Shown in pieces: positions 45,153 through 57,999 of a stretch of DNA of 64,000 bases. The first letter of the stretch is position 1. Every line of letters starts with the position of its first letter. Source of the stretch: Saccharina japonica (taxonomy: Eukaryota > Sar > Phaeophyceae > Laminariales > Laminariaceae); the NCBI GenBank assembly GCA_008828725.1, contig MEHQ01002573.1, positions 87,120 to 151,119 on the forward strand, written 5' to 3'. The notes under the pieces were generated by a model. The model did no database searches and had not been told where the DNA came from. It saw nothing but the letters and a program-made list of their open reading frames with translations. The translations under genes and the position numbers were made by a program.

Positions 45153-45344
45153 TCAGCCCCGGAAGTCGACCTCTATCGTAACATCGTACCACGCGTCTTT
45201 GGGTGGGGTGGCTTCGTGTGCCTTCTTGTAATCAACCCGCCCGCGGTTCCTGTCGATGTCTCGATTCGCAACACACGTCGGTGAGTGTGAGAGCGATAAT
45301 CTGAAGTCTCTCTCTCGCGATGGCCGTCCATCGGTGTACCTCAC
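45153..45344 (-). CDS. Possible last exon of a hypothetical protein
   Basis: On the minus strand, the frame ends NRDIDRNRGRVDYKKAHEATPP, then KDAWYDVTIEVDFRG and TGA at 45153. The third codon positions over the last 45 codons are mostly G or C, unlike the surroundings, which suggests coding. The true exon may start at an acceptor such as CTTCAG near 45,305. No family is recognised and upstream exons were not found. Confidence 0.35.
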   Translation of the reverse strand: MRYTDGRPSRERDFRLSLSHSPTCVANRDIDRNRGRVDYKKAHEATPPKDAWYDVTIEVDFRG

Positions 45345-45349
45345 AACTC

Positions 45350-48300
45350 ACAACAGGTATGGTAACACATATCAGGGGGACGAAGTTCGGAATCGATTTG
45401 TTCAAAGTGCGAACGTACGTGGTGCAGGGATATTTATGTAACGGTATTTGGGAGTTCCACAGAGGAAATGTGTGTGTTTCTGTGAGGAGCACTCAATGGG
45501 TTTGTGTGATGCCTATCACCCACTTTATACTTCTTCATGTTTGTTCTTGTTTTCTTCCTGTACGACGGTAACTAATATATACATCACGAGGCGCTTCTAC
45601 AGTATGTGCGCCTATTATTGAACAGACCCCCGATCCAGAGTATCCCACCAGTGGTCACTTGAACAGGATTATCTCCGATACACGAAACGGGGCGCACGTA
45701 AAACGAACCAAAACAAGTGTTGACTGACTTAGGAAAGAGGTCGTTAAGAGTTTGGGTCCATGGACGCACCGCTCGACAGTTTGTTTTGTGCTTGCAATTG
45801 CCGAGAGAAACTACGCTTGAAGGTTTGTGCGAGGGTGTGTGTTATCTGGGGTAGAGGATGCAAAGTTCCATTAACATTCTTCTAGATAAACAGGAAAAGC
45901 AGGGAAAACAGGAAACATTTCTGAAGTTCGGAAACTTAACAGAGGTTTTGAAATATTTGAAAGGTTTCGCATTCCAATTTGGAAAGGTGTGTACCTACTC
46001 AAAATCTATATCACTCTCGTGCAAACATTTACGTAGCCACCAAACAGTGTTTACTTCCAATTCCCTGAGAAGTTAGTGGTGTTTTCGCGTACTACTGTAC
46101 TACTGCTTTAAAATACAAAACAACAGTAAAACGCGGACAGGTCTTGGAAGAGCGAAGCACGGTCGCGGGGGAAGGGTGCAGCCAACCTCAAATCCCCGCC
46201 GTCAACGGCAGATCTCTTCTCCCTCCTAGTTGTACAATGCCACCTACTGTGCACCCCACCAGGTATTCATACTTGAAAAAAATCGGTAAACGTCGCCTTC
46301 GTCTAGGTAATCCTGTTCTTAAAGCGTTCCCTGGCACAATATTGTTCTGCCTCCACACGCGTGGTGTCAAGACGGGGGATAAAGCGATACAACAACAGGG
46401 ACTGGATGGATCAACGGTTCGGCAATGTGGTTGGCACGAAGTGCGCAGAGCGGAAGTTTGGTAAGGAATGGTTGGCACGCCACGAACAGAGCATATTATA
46501 ATACAATATGGTAGGGGTAGATGAAATTACAGTAAGTTGAGTAATGAATTCAGCTACGCACTGTCGCAGCACATCGTCTCCCCATTTTTGTGTGAGATAC
46601 CGCCTTTCGCCTCGAAATATGGGCCGCTTGCCAATCACATCGACATGTGGCGCTGAGCAACCAGTTTGAAATCTACCTTCGAGAGAGACCTCCTCGCTTA
46701 CACCAGAAAAAGGCTGTATAATCCTGGGATACGTACGAGCGCACCTCATTGACTGGATCGAAGCATCGCTTGGCTCCAGGTTGGTCAGATTTGTCCTTGT
46801 ACAGTGCATATCGTACCGCTGCAAGCATGGTATTGTCCTGTTCGGCCCGATGCAGGTTGTAAGATGAGCCCCAGCAAGTACTTGAACGAGTAGCCAATGC
46901 ATGGACGGTTTGCACCATCCTGACCCTAGATCTCCTGGCCTTAGCCGTTCGATTTCGCAACATATATGTCATTCTCCAGCCGCGACAACATAGTCAACAT
47001 GGTGGTAATCACAGCCTACAGAAAGGCTGCGATGAGCGATATTTCAGCTTCCTTCATCTCCACGTTGCAGATACAAGCATCAACATTTATCATTCGAATC
47101 ATACGAAACAGAGACGCACTGCCGGTGTACGGGCCGGGCTGAACTCCTCTGGACGAGCCACGTCGTGTCCCAGTGTTTGTAAGGAAATACGAGAATGCAC
47201 ACCGAATCCATGCATAGCTATGTATGACAACGCTGTGCAAGTGCGGAACGCTACCAAGAGTTTTTAACGTTGGTCGCGAATGGTGTTTTTTTATATCCAA
47301 TGACGCTCATACCGGCAATGCGTCTTCAACGCGCAGTTCGATGCTCTCCAGTTGTGACTAGAGGGTACGTGGGGCTGGTATCGGTTCATGTCCATTTATC
47401 CAGCAGACTAGTGATTCAAGGCACAACGGCACGATGCGTACATCCAGAGGGTTTCTTGTTCCGCGCCTGACACAAGTATTGGCAAAGTTACGTGCAAACA
47501 CATTTGTTTTTTTCACAGATAGACACACGCTCCCTGAATTATACAGCCTCAGGTCGTGTTCACCATATACGGGATGTACATCCTGCATGAGGACATGTAA
47601 AGCTCGTAAGTACGCGCGATCGACGTATCACAACCAGCCACGTAGCAAATACGAGTTTCGAATAAATGCTCCATCTCACAGCTGTTTTTTTTTTTTTTTT
47701 GTAATACGTGTTTTGCCGACGCATACTAGGGTAGCTGTGCACCATGCCGCATGATGTTTCTGTTTCTCCTTAGGTGAGGGGCTCTGTACTAGTGGCCAGT
47801 CCAACACTGCTTTTCGAGTGAAATAGTAGTGATACCCAAACCAAATTCCCATGGCCTCGTAAGAATATACTAAAACATACGGCAACACAAGAATGAGATT
47901 GCGACGGGGATGGGTTAGGGTACTTAAAATAAGGTATACCTCTGGCATTTATGGCAACGTTTTAGCCAAAATAAGGTATACCTCTGTCATAACACGCATC
48001 TGCCTCTCATTGAGCACCGGGTACTGCCGAGGGGTAAACGTTTGGGCTGGCCGAATCATCGATGCTGATCGGCGTCACTTTCTCCCCCCGACTGGCACTC
48101 GTCGGCCATAGACTGACCCATTACACCTGCTCGAAGAATGTTGCAAGCTCCGGGTCATTCACCGGGCATCCATGTATGTGTGGATCTTGGACCAAGGAGC
48201 AGCCCTCTTCACATGTGACCGATCCTATGCGACGAGGGATCCCGGTGTATTCGAAGCGGGTACTGTATGGAATCCATGAAAACGATATGTATCTCTTCAA

Positions 48301-50985
48301 CTTCGTATGACTCTAATTTAGTATTTATGCAGCATTCCGAAGCATGCATTATGATACCATTGACCGGAATAAAACCGTACACCTGATACGACCTTGATAC
48401 ATTTTGAGTCAACTACTCCGAAGCAGAGCTAAGCGACACGTGGCGTATATGAAGTACATACCGAAATAAGAGTGAAGTGTGTTTGCATACACTACTGTCG
48501 GTCGTGATGTTTGTTTCCCACGCCGCCTTCCCGATGCCGTGAACGACGAGATCATAAAACTAAATTGAATACACTACCACCAAACACACACTAGGTGAGC
48601 CAGTACTTGTCGTCAAAAGCCCCACGACATAAACCCACACAGGAAGCTATTGCCTCATCTTATTGTCAGCGGCAGTACCACTCACATATACGGGCAGTAT
48701 CATTGCCACAAAATCCCGGTCGTATCAATATCACCATCGACTACCTCGAAAGACAGCTTCCATACCCCGCAAAGACGCAGGCATTTCAAATAATGCATCG
48801 GCAAATATTGCGAAACCCTAAAATAAAAAATGAAAGCTTACGTATCTGCGACCCCCCGCATACTCCCGACCTACTTATCCCCATTTGCGAGTCAAACCTG
48901 CACCACCTGAAGTCCATAATGAACCATTGTCAAGGTAAAACGGCAATCTCGATGCGAAAAACTCTCAATATCAACTTCAGCGTACATCTCTTAAACAGAG
49001 CGAAGCAGCAAGTACGGGAAATGGAACGTAGAACAAACGTGAATATGCTGGTCAAACGTTCATAAACGAATCAATCAGTGAAACACCGTGTTCACATCGA
49101 TACCGTACGGCCGACAACATCGCCCCCCCTGTTGCGTAGTCTGTAAAAGCAGAACAACAGAACGTGTCTGATATAGAACACCTTCGGTCGACCCATAGTA
49201 GCCCCCGCACTTGACACTCCGGTCGGAGGTATACCAATCTAACGCATTTTGATTCACAACGTACTATAGGTATCAGTAACTGGTCGCCCTGTTCGTTTTG
49301 CGCAGTTAACCAATAATCGAAGTGTCCGGTGCGATTCATCACGACTATCGGCAAACCCTACTGACGTGCCAACTTTTTCTCGGCCTATGCGTAACTCCCA
49401 ACACTTTCTTCTTTTCGCTACTGCCAAAGTAGCACGTTAATTCCTCAAGCACCTTCCCAAAACACGCATGCACACCGCAAGCTCTTCCTACTGTATCATA
49501 CCACAAAATGAATTTCTCCACCCGCCCCGCGGAAAAGCAAACAAACGATCTAGTGAATGGAATCACTAAATGTTTATCTCAGAGTCACGGCCAAAACGAA
49601 ACGTCTCAGCGTGCCACTGTTAGATGTGAAACTCGGCATGGTGCTCTGCCGACCGCACGTGTCAATATCTACCTCCCCGTCAGACACGGGTTCTGAACCT
49701 CTGTGTCCGAGACGAAAACCTTACACAGACACCAGCGTGCATAACTACTCCACCAGAGACAGACCTCCGGTCATTAACCTTGCCTGGGTGGTCCGCATCG
49801 ACGTATGGTATACTGAACTCCCCTTCTCTGCGATGGCAGACCTGCGGTCAGTAGCCTTGCGTGGATAGTCCGCATTCAGGTGGATTCTACTTCAACTGAA
49901 CTCCACTATCTGCGATGAAAAGTCTCCGGCGTGTTACCGAGTACAGCTACGATCTACTCCCTGCTCGGTAGACAATCAAATATTCATCGCATGGTTGATA
50001 GTAAAATGTTGCAATATCGGTAGGGCTTCCATCCGCCTCAACCATATAGTACAAATACTACCCCAGGCCAAACCCACAAACCAGCCAAGAACACCAGCAG
50101 TCTGGTTAATGCACCGCAGACAACGAGACGAACATAATGTCGTTATCGTTGTATGTCTTTTTCTAAAGTACAAGACCGCTCGATCAAGCAGTTTATATCC
50201 AGGACTGTCTTCTCCTCGAAACACATAAATATTGTAATGTTCACGCCACAATGTGGCCAACAATCCTGCAGTGTCGATAGTGTGCATGCACTCAATAATA
50301 CAAACGTCCACGCGAACACTGCCGGGGGGACCGGAATCACTGCTTGCCGTTGGATAGGGAGGAGTCTAGCAACATCGTAGATGCGCACGGCGGTGTTGTA
50401 TCGCCAAGCCAGCTCCGCGTAAGTGTATGGTGCCATTTCTCGTGAAACCAGCATGAACTATGTAACGCAAGGGTGACAAAAACTTGAAGTTAGTGTTCAC
50501 CCTCGCCTCGAGGTCAAAAAGAAAACATGGTCACCCGGTGTACACCTAGGTGGTTCCAGCCCGTCGTACGTTGACAATGAGAGCAATGGCTGGCCGTCGG
50601 AGCTGTTCCGGTGCAGCAAGGCGTAGGTTTAAAAGCCGTGCTCACCCTGCGTGAAGATCGTGCCGAGGGGACCAGCGACAGAATCTGCGTGTACGCGATG
50701 GTATGCGGGCATTTAGGAAACGGATGGGCGGCCAATCAGTGATGTCGTTGCTCTAATGATATACATCCTCTGCGGGTTAATATGATGATGACACCCGACG
50801 GGTTAGCGCCGCTTCCTCGAACGATGAATAGGTTACGATGTATTCAATGAAGAGTTCGGTACAACGTGTCAGATGAGTAACATCATTAAAGCTGAGAAGA
50901 GGCCCCAACAGATCGGATAAAACAACGCACACGCTCGTCATGTTAACAGAGTAAGGAAAGCTGGGCTGAGATCACGGTTGTGAAC
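45350..50985. other. No firm gene over 5.6 kb
   Basis: The longest frames (156 aa at 48,595 plus; 163 aa at 46,411 minus) are within chance expectation and lack motifs. A direct repeat, AAATAAGGTATACCTCTG, occurs near 47,927 and 47,970. A two-unit repeat of about 77 bp lies at 49,764-49,917 (GACCTCCGGTCATTAACC, CTGAACTCC, CTGCGATG). A run of T is at 47,684-47,700. From about 48,420 to 50,460 the plus strand is enriched in A and C. Confidence 0.5.
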
Positions 50986-50989
50986 ATGT

Positions 50990-52373
50990 TTAGCGACGTT
51001 CAGCAATCGGAAACAAAGGCTGCACCAACTTACAGTCGGCCTCTTCCCCGCGGATGCATTCCATCCCGTGCATGACGGCGTTGCCGCTCTCGTCAACAGT
51101 AGGGACGAGCGTCTCGCCAAGGATGCCTTGGGCGTCGTCGCTAATGTCGGTGTGGTCAATGGCCATGTTCATTTGCCACGTCAAGTGGTCCGGGAGGTCG
51201 AACCGGTCGGTAGGGTCCCGCATCGGGAGCTGATGCAGCCTGCCATGGCTGAGGCGGATGGTTTCCGTGGGTGTAACTATCTGGAAGGAGGCGTGTTCGG
51301 ACTGGTGTGCGAATATCGCGCCTTCTTCCGACATTGCACGGATGACGTACGCGGTACACTCCGCCATGTTGGTAGCCGTAGGGTCGGCAAGGATCCATTC
51401 TCCAATGCTCAGCGTCGTCTCGCGCTTCAGCCTGCGACCGGATTGCGCGTGTTCCTCCTTCTTCCTCTCCCAGTACGTCTCGAACCCGAAGGACCTGCAC
51501 TCTCCGGGAATGTTGACCGCGGTGACCTGCACACCAGCACCCAACGTTACTGTGCCGGGCGCCATTAAGACCTCATTGCCGTCTGCTACCACGTTGAGCG
51601 AACCGTCTGCTAGGCAGGGGTTGATACCTTCAGGGCAGGCACTGTCCATACTGTGCGGGGTTTTGACCGATATGACGACAGTGTGGTCAACTCCGTCGGC
51701 ATCGGTGGTGAGGAGCGAGAGCCCAGTAATGTACGTAATCTCGGGCAAGGAGGGGATTGGAGCCGAGACGCGCATGTTAAGGTGCATCGAAAGGGGGTCC
51801 GATACAAGGACATACCACCCGCCGTCTTTGCCGGTAAAGTCGAACTTTTGGCCGAGGAAGCCGGTCATATGCGGATCACCTGGATCAGAGGCAGGGCGGC
51901 ATGCCACCAAAACATCGGAAACTTAATGTTTGAGATAGGGTGGGCAACACATACCTGGCAAAGAGGGGCACGGCAGCGGCATTAACATGTTCAAACCGCA
52001 ATTTCGGATGTAGTGTGGGCCGCGCATGACAGCCGAGGCGAACGCCGACGTCGTAGAGGTCACCCTCTCTTTGCACGCCGGATAGCAGGGCCATGCATCG
52101 ATTATCTGCTTGAGTTTCGACCAACAACGAGACCACCCGCAAAATAGCACGGGCCCTAAACCATCAATAAAATGGATAGCTGAATGCGCCAAAAACCACA
52201 AACAACCTTTTACCGGCCTGGTCGTAGACTGCAACCACCATGATTTGTTATAGGTACGTTCACCAATGCCATCTTACCGCAAGCCTCGGGGTTTTGTATG
52301 CCACGTTCGCCGCACATATGGTCCTCCGGGCAGCAGATTTCGTCTCCTTGGCATTCGTCATTGCTTACACACT
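50990..52373 (-). CDS. Secreted GDPH / root-cap-like protein, three exons visible, 5' end unresolved
   Basis: Exons on the minus strand are 52373-52278, 52155-51955 and 51879-50990, ending in TAA. Introns are 122 bp (CG|GTAAGA to GGTTTAG) and 75 bp (CCAG|GTATGT to ATCCAG), both phase 1 and mutually consistent. The visible protein is about 394 residues. Exon 1 encodes a Cys-rich module, CVSNDECQGDEICCPEDHMC. Exon 2 adds further Cys (FCGWSRCW, WPCYPAC). Exon 3 opens with GDPHMTGFLGQKFDFTGKDG, as in von Willebrand D-like and plant root-cap domains. It continues with a beta-rich region, a GECRSFGFETYWERKK segment, and near the end AQGILGETLVP, like the LGQTY motif of root-cap proteins. An extracellular protein is likely; its role is unknown. 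The exon upstream of 52373, with the signal peptide, was not resolved. Confidence 0.75.
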
Positions 52374-52654
52374 CTGCGATATGTCAACAGGAGAAGCAGG
52401 GGGGGTTCGAGCAGCAAGAACCAGCAGGCGCACGATGGTTACATACTGTTTACAGTATTCAGGCCGCTTACAACGACATTCACTCTCACCTTATGATAAA
52501 TAATCCATCCTGCACTACCCTCCCTCCAAAGCTATTAGACGACCACCGTCCTACTGTAGGAAGAACCCGCGCCTCGAAAAAGACTGTGACCACGCTTCAA
52601 GTGCGGTTCATTCCTGATGACACTATTGCACAGATTGGCCGAGTACCTTGGAGT

Positions 52655-53400
52655 AATGTCCCGAGTGTTGGAGATCAATTACTTCAGGTACTTCGTGTAC
52701 TCGGAGTATTTCGGGGTTCGATACTCCGGATACCGCTCGTACTCGGAGTATTTCGGGTGTAAACCCTGTCGATACTGCTCTACTCGGAGTATTTCGGGGT
52801 CCGATACTGCGGGTACTCCTTGTACTCCGGGTATTTGAGGCTTCAGTACTGCTCATGCTCAAAGTACTCCGATTATTGAGGCCGCTAATACTATTACACT
52901 CTTAAGTACTCGGAGTACGAAATGTACTTGATACTCGGAGTATCTTGGAGTGTGAAGTAGGTTAGGAGTATCTTTGCATCATTTTAAAGACTCGGCCGTC
53001 ATCCCTCCCAGGTTCTTGGAGCATGTGACTGGCGTTTATAGCATTTAAAACTTCTCAGATGCTCCCATTACCTCGGAGTATAATTGAGTATTTCCGAGAA
53101 ACAATAGTTCAGGTACTTTGTGTACTCGCAGTATTTCGGTATCCAATTCTCTCGATACTCGGAGTACTCCGAGTAATTTAGATGTTTCTACCTTGAGTAC
53201 TGCTTGTACTCGAGTATAAGTACTGCTCATACTCCTAGTACTCGGAGTATTTGGGCCTTCAGTACTGCTCATACTCCAAGTACTCCGAGTATTTAGGCCA
53301 CCAGTATTCTAATACTCGGAGTACTCGCAGCACGAAAATTACTCGATACTCCGTATACTCGGAGTATCGAGTATACTCGGACAATCTGTGTACTATTACA
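52655..53400. repeat. ACTCGGAGT near-palindromic repeat array, cluster 2
   Basis: TACTCGGAGTATTTCGGG, GTACTCGGAGTA and TACTCCGAGTA recur at irregular spacing. The vocabulary is that of cluster 1 at 30,728-31,560. The array begins about 280 bp upstream of the first visible exon of the GDPH gene, so it could lie in its promoter or an upstream intron. Confidence 0.85.
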
Positions 53401-53859
53401 CTTGAAATTCCAGCATCAAATCGTACGCTACAGGAGCCGTAATTTGGATACCGGCATATTCTGAAACGTCAATTTCACATCGGAGGTATGTGCCACTGAC
53501 TAAGGGCCCGAATTAACGAGTACCAGGTATAAAATAAATTCAATTTGGAAAAAATAAAATTCAAATTCGCTTTTCATTGCAACACACGCACCAGCACCAC
53601 ATATTATGCCCCAAGATCCTAATATTTGGTGCTGGTGCGTGTGTTGACCAATCAAAAGCGGATTTTTTTTTTTTGTTTCCAAATTGTTTTTTTTCTTCTT
53701 CGTTAAAACGGGCCCTAACCCCATTGAGAAGGTACTGGCGTAACAAATCTACAATGTACATTTATATGAAGCAAAGCTCCGCGCGGATGCCGTCGCCAGC
53801 GGCACTCATGCTTCGGGCAGGGAAGGGTAGTTCAGGTATGTGAATCATTTCGTTACAAG

Positions 53860-54779
53860 CAGGGCTCACTTCGGTATGCTTTGTTTTGGCTGGTATCGTT
53901 TACCGCGGTATCCAGCCACCACGGTAATGCACGGTAATTATTGGATGGTGACTGGCCACCTTGGTATTCATTGGTACAGGAGCCGGCCACCACGGTAATG
54001 CACAGCAATTTCGGATGGTAACTTGCCACCTTGGTACTCATCGGTACAGGAACCGGCTACCACGGTATTACACGGTGATTTTCGATGGTAACCGGCCACC
54101 TTGGTACTCGGTACAGGAACCGGCCACCACGGTAATGGACATGGCATACTGGCGCTTACTGCTGCATATCAATGTATAGTATCTCTGTGGCGTAGGTTTG
54201 TGACCACAGTACTTGTATCTCTCTAGGATAGAAGAATCGGAACGGGCACTGGTTGTGCTGGATGTCGACGGGTAGAAAAAACGGTTTAATGTGATGAACG
54301 CACACACATGCTGGAGTATATTTTTCCCCCTGATGTGTGTATGTGGCCCTGTGAATTTTTAATTCATAAAAAAACATGTTGAGTTTCATTGATAAAATAA
54401 TTATTAAAATACAAAAAATATTAAAATATTAAAATATTAAAATATTAAAATAATAAATTTATTTTTGAATTCAGCACTACAGTACTCTGTTACCAGTACA
54501 ATAGATATAATTCATCTTGCCAAAAACTAAAAAATACAAACATACAAATAAATATTTCATTGATTTCTTACCTCGCCTTCATTTCGAAGGCAAGTGCCAA
54601 TCATCTTCCCTTACTGTACGTACGGTAATTGGTAATTGGGAACTGTACATTTGCGCGATATTTGGTTGAGTGGTAACGACAAACCACAGAAATGCCGATA
54701 TTTACACGGTAATTGTTTGGATGGGAATGGGACAACATGATTTGCTCCTACCGCGGTAAAATTACCGAAGTGAGCCCTG
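53860..54779. mobile_element. Non-autonomous hAT transposon, 920 bp
   Basis: The left end CAGGGCTCACTTCGGTA at 53860 is matched exactly by the reverse complement of the right end at 54763-54779. An identical 8-bp sequence, GTTACAAG, flanks both sides (53852-53859 and 54780-54787). Terminal CAGGG and 8-bp duplications are the hallmarks of the hAT superfamily. A second match, TACCGCGGTA, lies inside each end. The left part contains tandem repeats with CCACGGTAAT steps, and the centre is AT-rich. No transposase is encoded, so it would need one from elsewhere. A perfect target duplication suggests a fairly recent insertion. Confidence 0.92.
53921..54140 (+). repeat. Tandem units of about 68 bp inside the hAT element
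   Basis: Units start with CCACGGTAATGCACGG near 53,921, 53,990 and 54,058, with a partial fourth near 54,126. Each contains GGATGGTAAC, GGCCACCTTGGTA and GGTACAGGAACCGG. Subterminal repeats of this kind commonly serve as transposase binding sites in hAT elements; that role is inferred. Confidence 0.85.
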
Positions 54780-54789
54780 GTTACAAGCA

Positions 54790-57700
54790 ATACAAACATA
54801 TGTATATTGGCCAACCTACTGCAGAGTACATTTCCGTCTGCCCGACGGTCTCGTTGTACCCTCGAATGCTAGTAAGAGTTGCTTTCCTGGGTATTCCCAC
54901 ATGCGAGAAGCAACGGTATGCTACTATAGCTGCTGCTCTCTTTGTACGTGCGCGTACATGACAGCCGTGCTGCTTAGTACCGCACCAACAAACAACCCAC
55001 ATACTACCAAACTGTCCGTTGCCGTTTATACACAATGAATATAAAAAAAAATCGGTATTAGAATGTAACGACAACGACCGCGACTGACCAGCATCATCGC
55101 TCATAACCCCCCCCCCCCTATAAATTTATTATATATTGGTTGGCGTCGGTTGGCAACGACGCTGTAAAGCACGCCACTCGCTGCGTAAGCTAGACAACCA
55201 GGGTGCCCTTTTTCTTTTCTTTTTGGCGGTGACCAAAGCTGGCGGTCGAGTAGATCATTTGTGCGGGGTGGAGAACCTTTGCTCCGCACAAGGGGAATGG
55301 TCGTATCATGTAGTGTTAATATGGCAAGGCATCCGCGAGGCAGTTACATAGTAAAACCCGTTGCTGTCTCCGGAAGTAGCCACACCAGAAATTAAAATAA
55401 CTCATTGAAGATGTCGTCCATATGCAGGTCCGATTCAGAGGCAGTCCTTAGCAGGATGCAGCTCACCCTCCATGCCACTCGCCCAATACCTCACGGCGCT
55501 TCGCGCTTAGTGCAAGCAATGTCCGCCTGGTTGGTGAAAACCCAACGTGCTCCGTCCCGGCATTGTAGGGATGCGAGGGTCTTTGGTCATATGACTACGG
55601 CCGTGCACGACATGAGTACCCCCCCCCCCCGATACCTTTAACATGTTATCACTCTGCGTTAAACGCTAGTCTGGCGGGAAGGGTTCTTGGCCTGGGTTTT
55701 TGTTAGTGGATGAGCTGCGGCAAGTTCCACTCTACCCGGAGAGTTTACTCTTCAGGTGGCTATCCCCACCGCACCGGGCCCCTTCGGGGGTCAGGTCAGG
55801 TCAACATGCAAAAGTCTCCGGAATAGTAGACAGCAAGGGCTGATACTTCCGAGGGGGCATGGAGTGAAATGGCACACGATACGAAGTGTGACGTGGAAGT
55901 GTGGAGGGCGTAAGCTTTATTTTGACCCATCCGCCGGAGGATAAAAAAACAAAAAACAAAAAAAGCCAATAGCAATCTCATCATATACGCGTGCAGCAAC
56001 AATAAATAGTAATGTTGTTGTTGTTGGGCAATATATATCACTTGGGTTGTACTTCGTACGTATTTGACCTACATGGGGTCCACGAAAATTTTTTCACATA
56101 TACAAGACAAACGTAAGTGAATACTAAATCTGCTATCTTGTTGTTGTTTTGTTGATATTACGTTACTTTTTAGAGAAGGAACGGAGACCGTATGGCTTCT
56201 GAAATCTGAACAATGGCGTTTTCGTTTGGTTATAGCTTCGCCAGGTTGGTTTAATTTTCGCCATGGCGAGAGCTCCATGAGCACGCTTTCTGGTGCCGCC
56301 CCCCTTGCCAGGCTTGAAGCCTTCAAATTACTCGACGAGCCACTAGCTCGGAACGAAGTTACTTTGCTCCGCACGAAGTAACGTATAAAACTGAGCCCAC
56401 TTTGACGAGGTGTGGCCAGACGAACTGGCGTCTGGGTCTACAGTGGTGTAGTATCACCGTTATGGCCATACAAAACAACATAGCAAATCACAGGTCATAA
56501 CTGAAGCACACCGTACAACCCCAATACCGTGCAGAGTGTACGTACGAAATGCAAATGAACCTGAGGGGACAAAGGGACCGCAGCAGGTTATGGCCTGAAA
56601 TTGCGTCAAGATCAGGCGAAAATAATTGAAACCTACACAACGTAGCAAATGCAAGTGCGTAAGTGACCACGCTTTCGAGTCAAAAACAAGCATGTATGTT
56701 GTGATTATAACCTATTGCACGGCTTGTATCGTACCGTGTTATTTTTACATGGGTTTTCAGTGTGTACCTGATTTTCGTCCAAAATGATCAGGTATACCAG
56801 TTTTTCGAGTATTTTTATTTTTGGGTGGTAAACGTGAAAACAACAGGTTATTGTACTTGAACAATCATTTAGCACGTTCAGACTCGTCGTGTTGCAGAAC
56901 TGTACTTCCGATAGCTATCGGCGCCCCGAGGCCCGTTGTTCGACGCGAGGCGGACCATTCCGTTTGCTTGTTCGGCTACTATACCCGTTAACCGCGGTGT
57001 TCCTCGGCAAGGGCGGGTCCTGTGGCTTCTGGGGGGCTCAGGTGACCGGTGTAAGCGCAGATAATTGTGAAACCTAGAGAACGACTGCCAGCTTTTTAGT
57101 TTCGAAATTCCAAAAAGATATTTCCCGAAGTCGCCCAAAATAGGTACACAATGCGTGATATTCGTTTTGGGGAATTGAGTTGATCGGGTTGAAGACTGTC
57201 GCACGCAACTGCAAGTACTTTGATACATAATATACCCAATTGTAATAATGGGGATGTTTGGTCACTGGACAAGTTTCTACAAGTGCGTGACTTCTCGTAG
57301 TATGCGGAGACGCGGAGTGCTGGTGAAGCATTGATAGTGTACTGCCGCATCCAGGTTCAAACCGTATAGTAGAACAATGTAACCACTTAATTTCCGTGTA
57401 TATAGGCAGTTAAGACCGACGGCTCCAGAATGAAAGAGCGTGAACAGACATTAGACACCCGCGAATGGCCTGAAACCAAGAAATAGTTCACCATAGTACG
57501 ACTACACTCACTAGATATGCAGTGCGGAATGCTTCTAGATACGAAACCGACCGCCTTGTCAATGCGATGTAGGTACCAGGTACTCGTACGCAGGTTCCGA
57601 CCATGCATAGACGCGCACTCTCCTCCGGCATGTTTCCACTTTTTTCGGTGTTGAATGCGTGACTTCAGACACCCCCGACAGGTTACCTAGCGAGTTTGGT

Positions 57701-57990
57701 CTATCACAGATACATGCCGCCCCCCTAAACAATGAGTTACAGTGCTACCACCATTGCTACGGGATCCATCGCAATATAACAGCCAGCCAGCAAGTTTAGT
57801 GGAAATTTTGGGTAGTAGGTGGTCGTGCCGTCGTGCATTCGAATTAGAGGGCATAGGCCACACTATGGACGGAGCGCGATACTCCAACGACGTACGAGGA
57901 CCGAAACGTACGGAGCAGTGAGGCTTAAAGGAGACGGCACCGCTTGCAACTCGGTAAGCTGTGTACAGGAGCAGTACCGATGGCCACCTA
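54790..57990. other. No firm gene
   Basis: Short ORFs only. Frames at 55,405-55,641 (plus) and 56,069-56,374 (minus, beginning MRSKVTSFRASGSSS) look a little more protein-like than the rest, but no motif or splice structure supports them. Poly-C runs occur at 55,108-55,117 and 55,620-55,630. A short (TTG)n is at 56,013-56,023. Confidence 0.45.
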
Positions 57991-57999
57991 TAGAACAAA

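Noticed and set aside
48595-49065. 156-aa plus-strand ORF
   Set aside because: Its length is within chance for a window this size. It starts without ATG and has no motif or codon bias.
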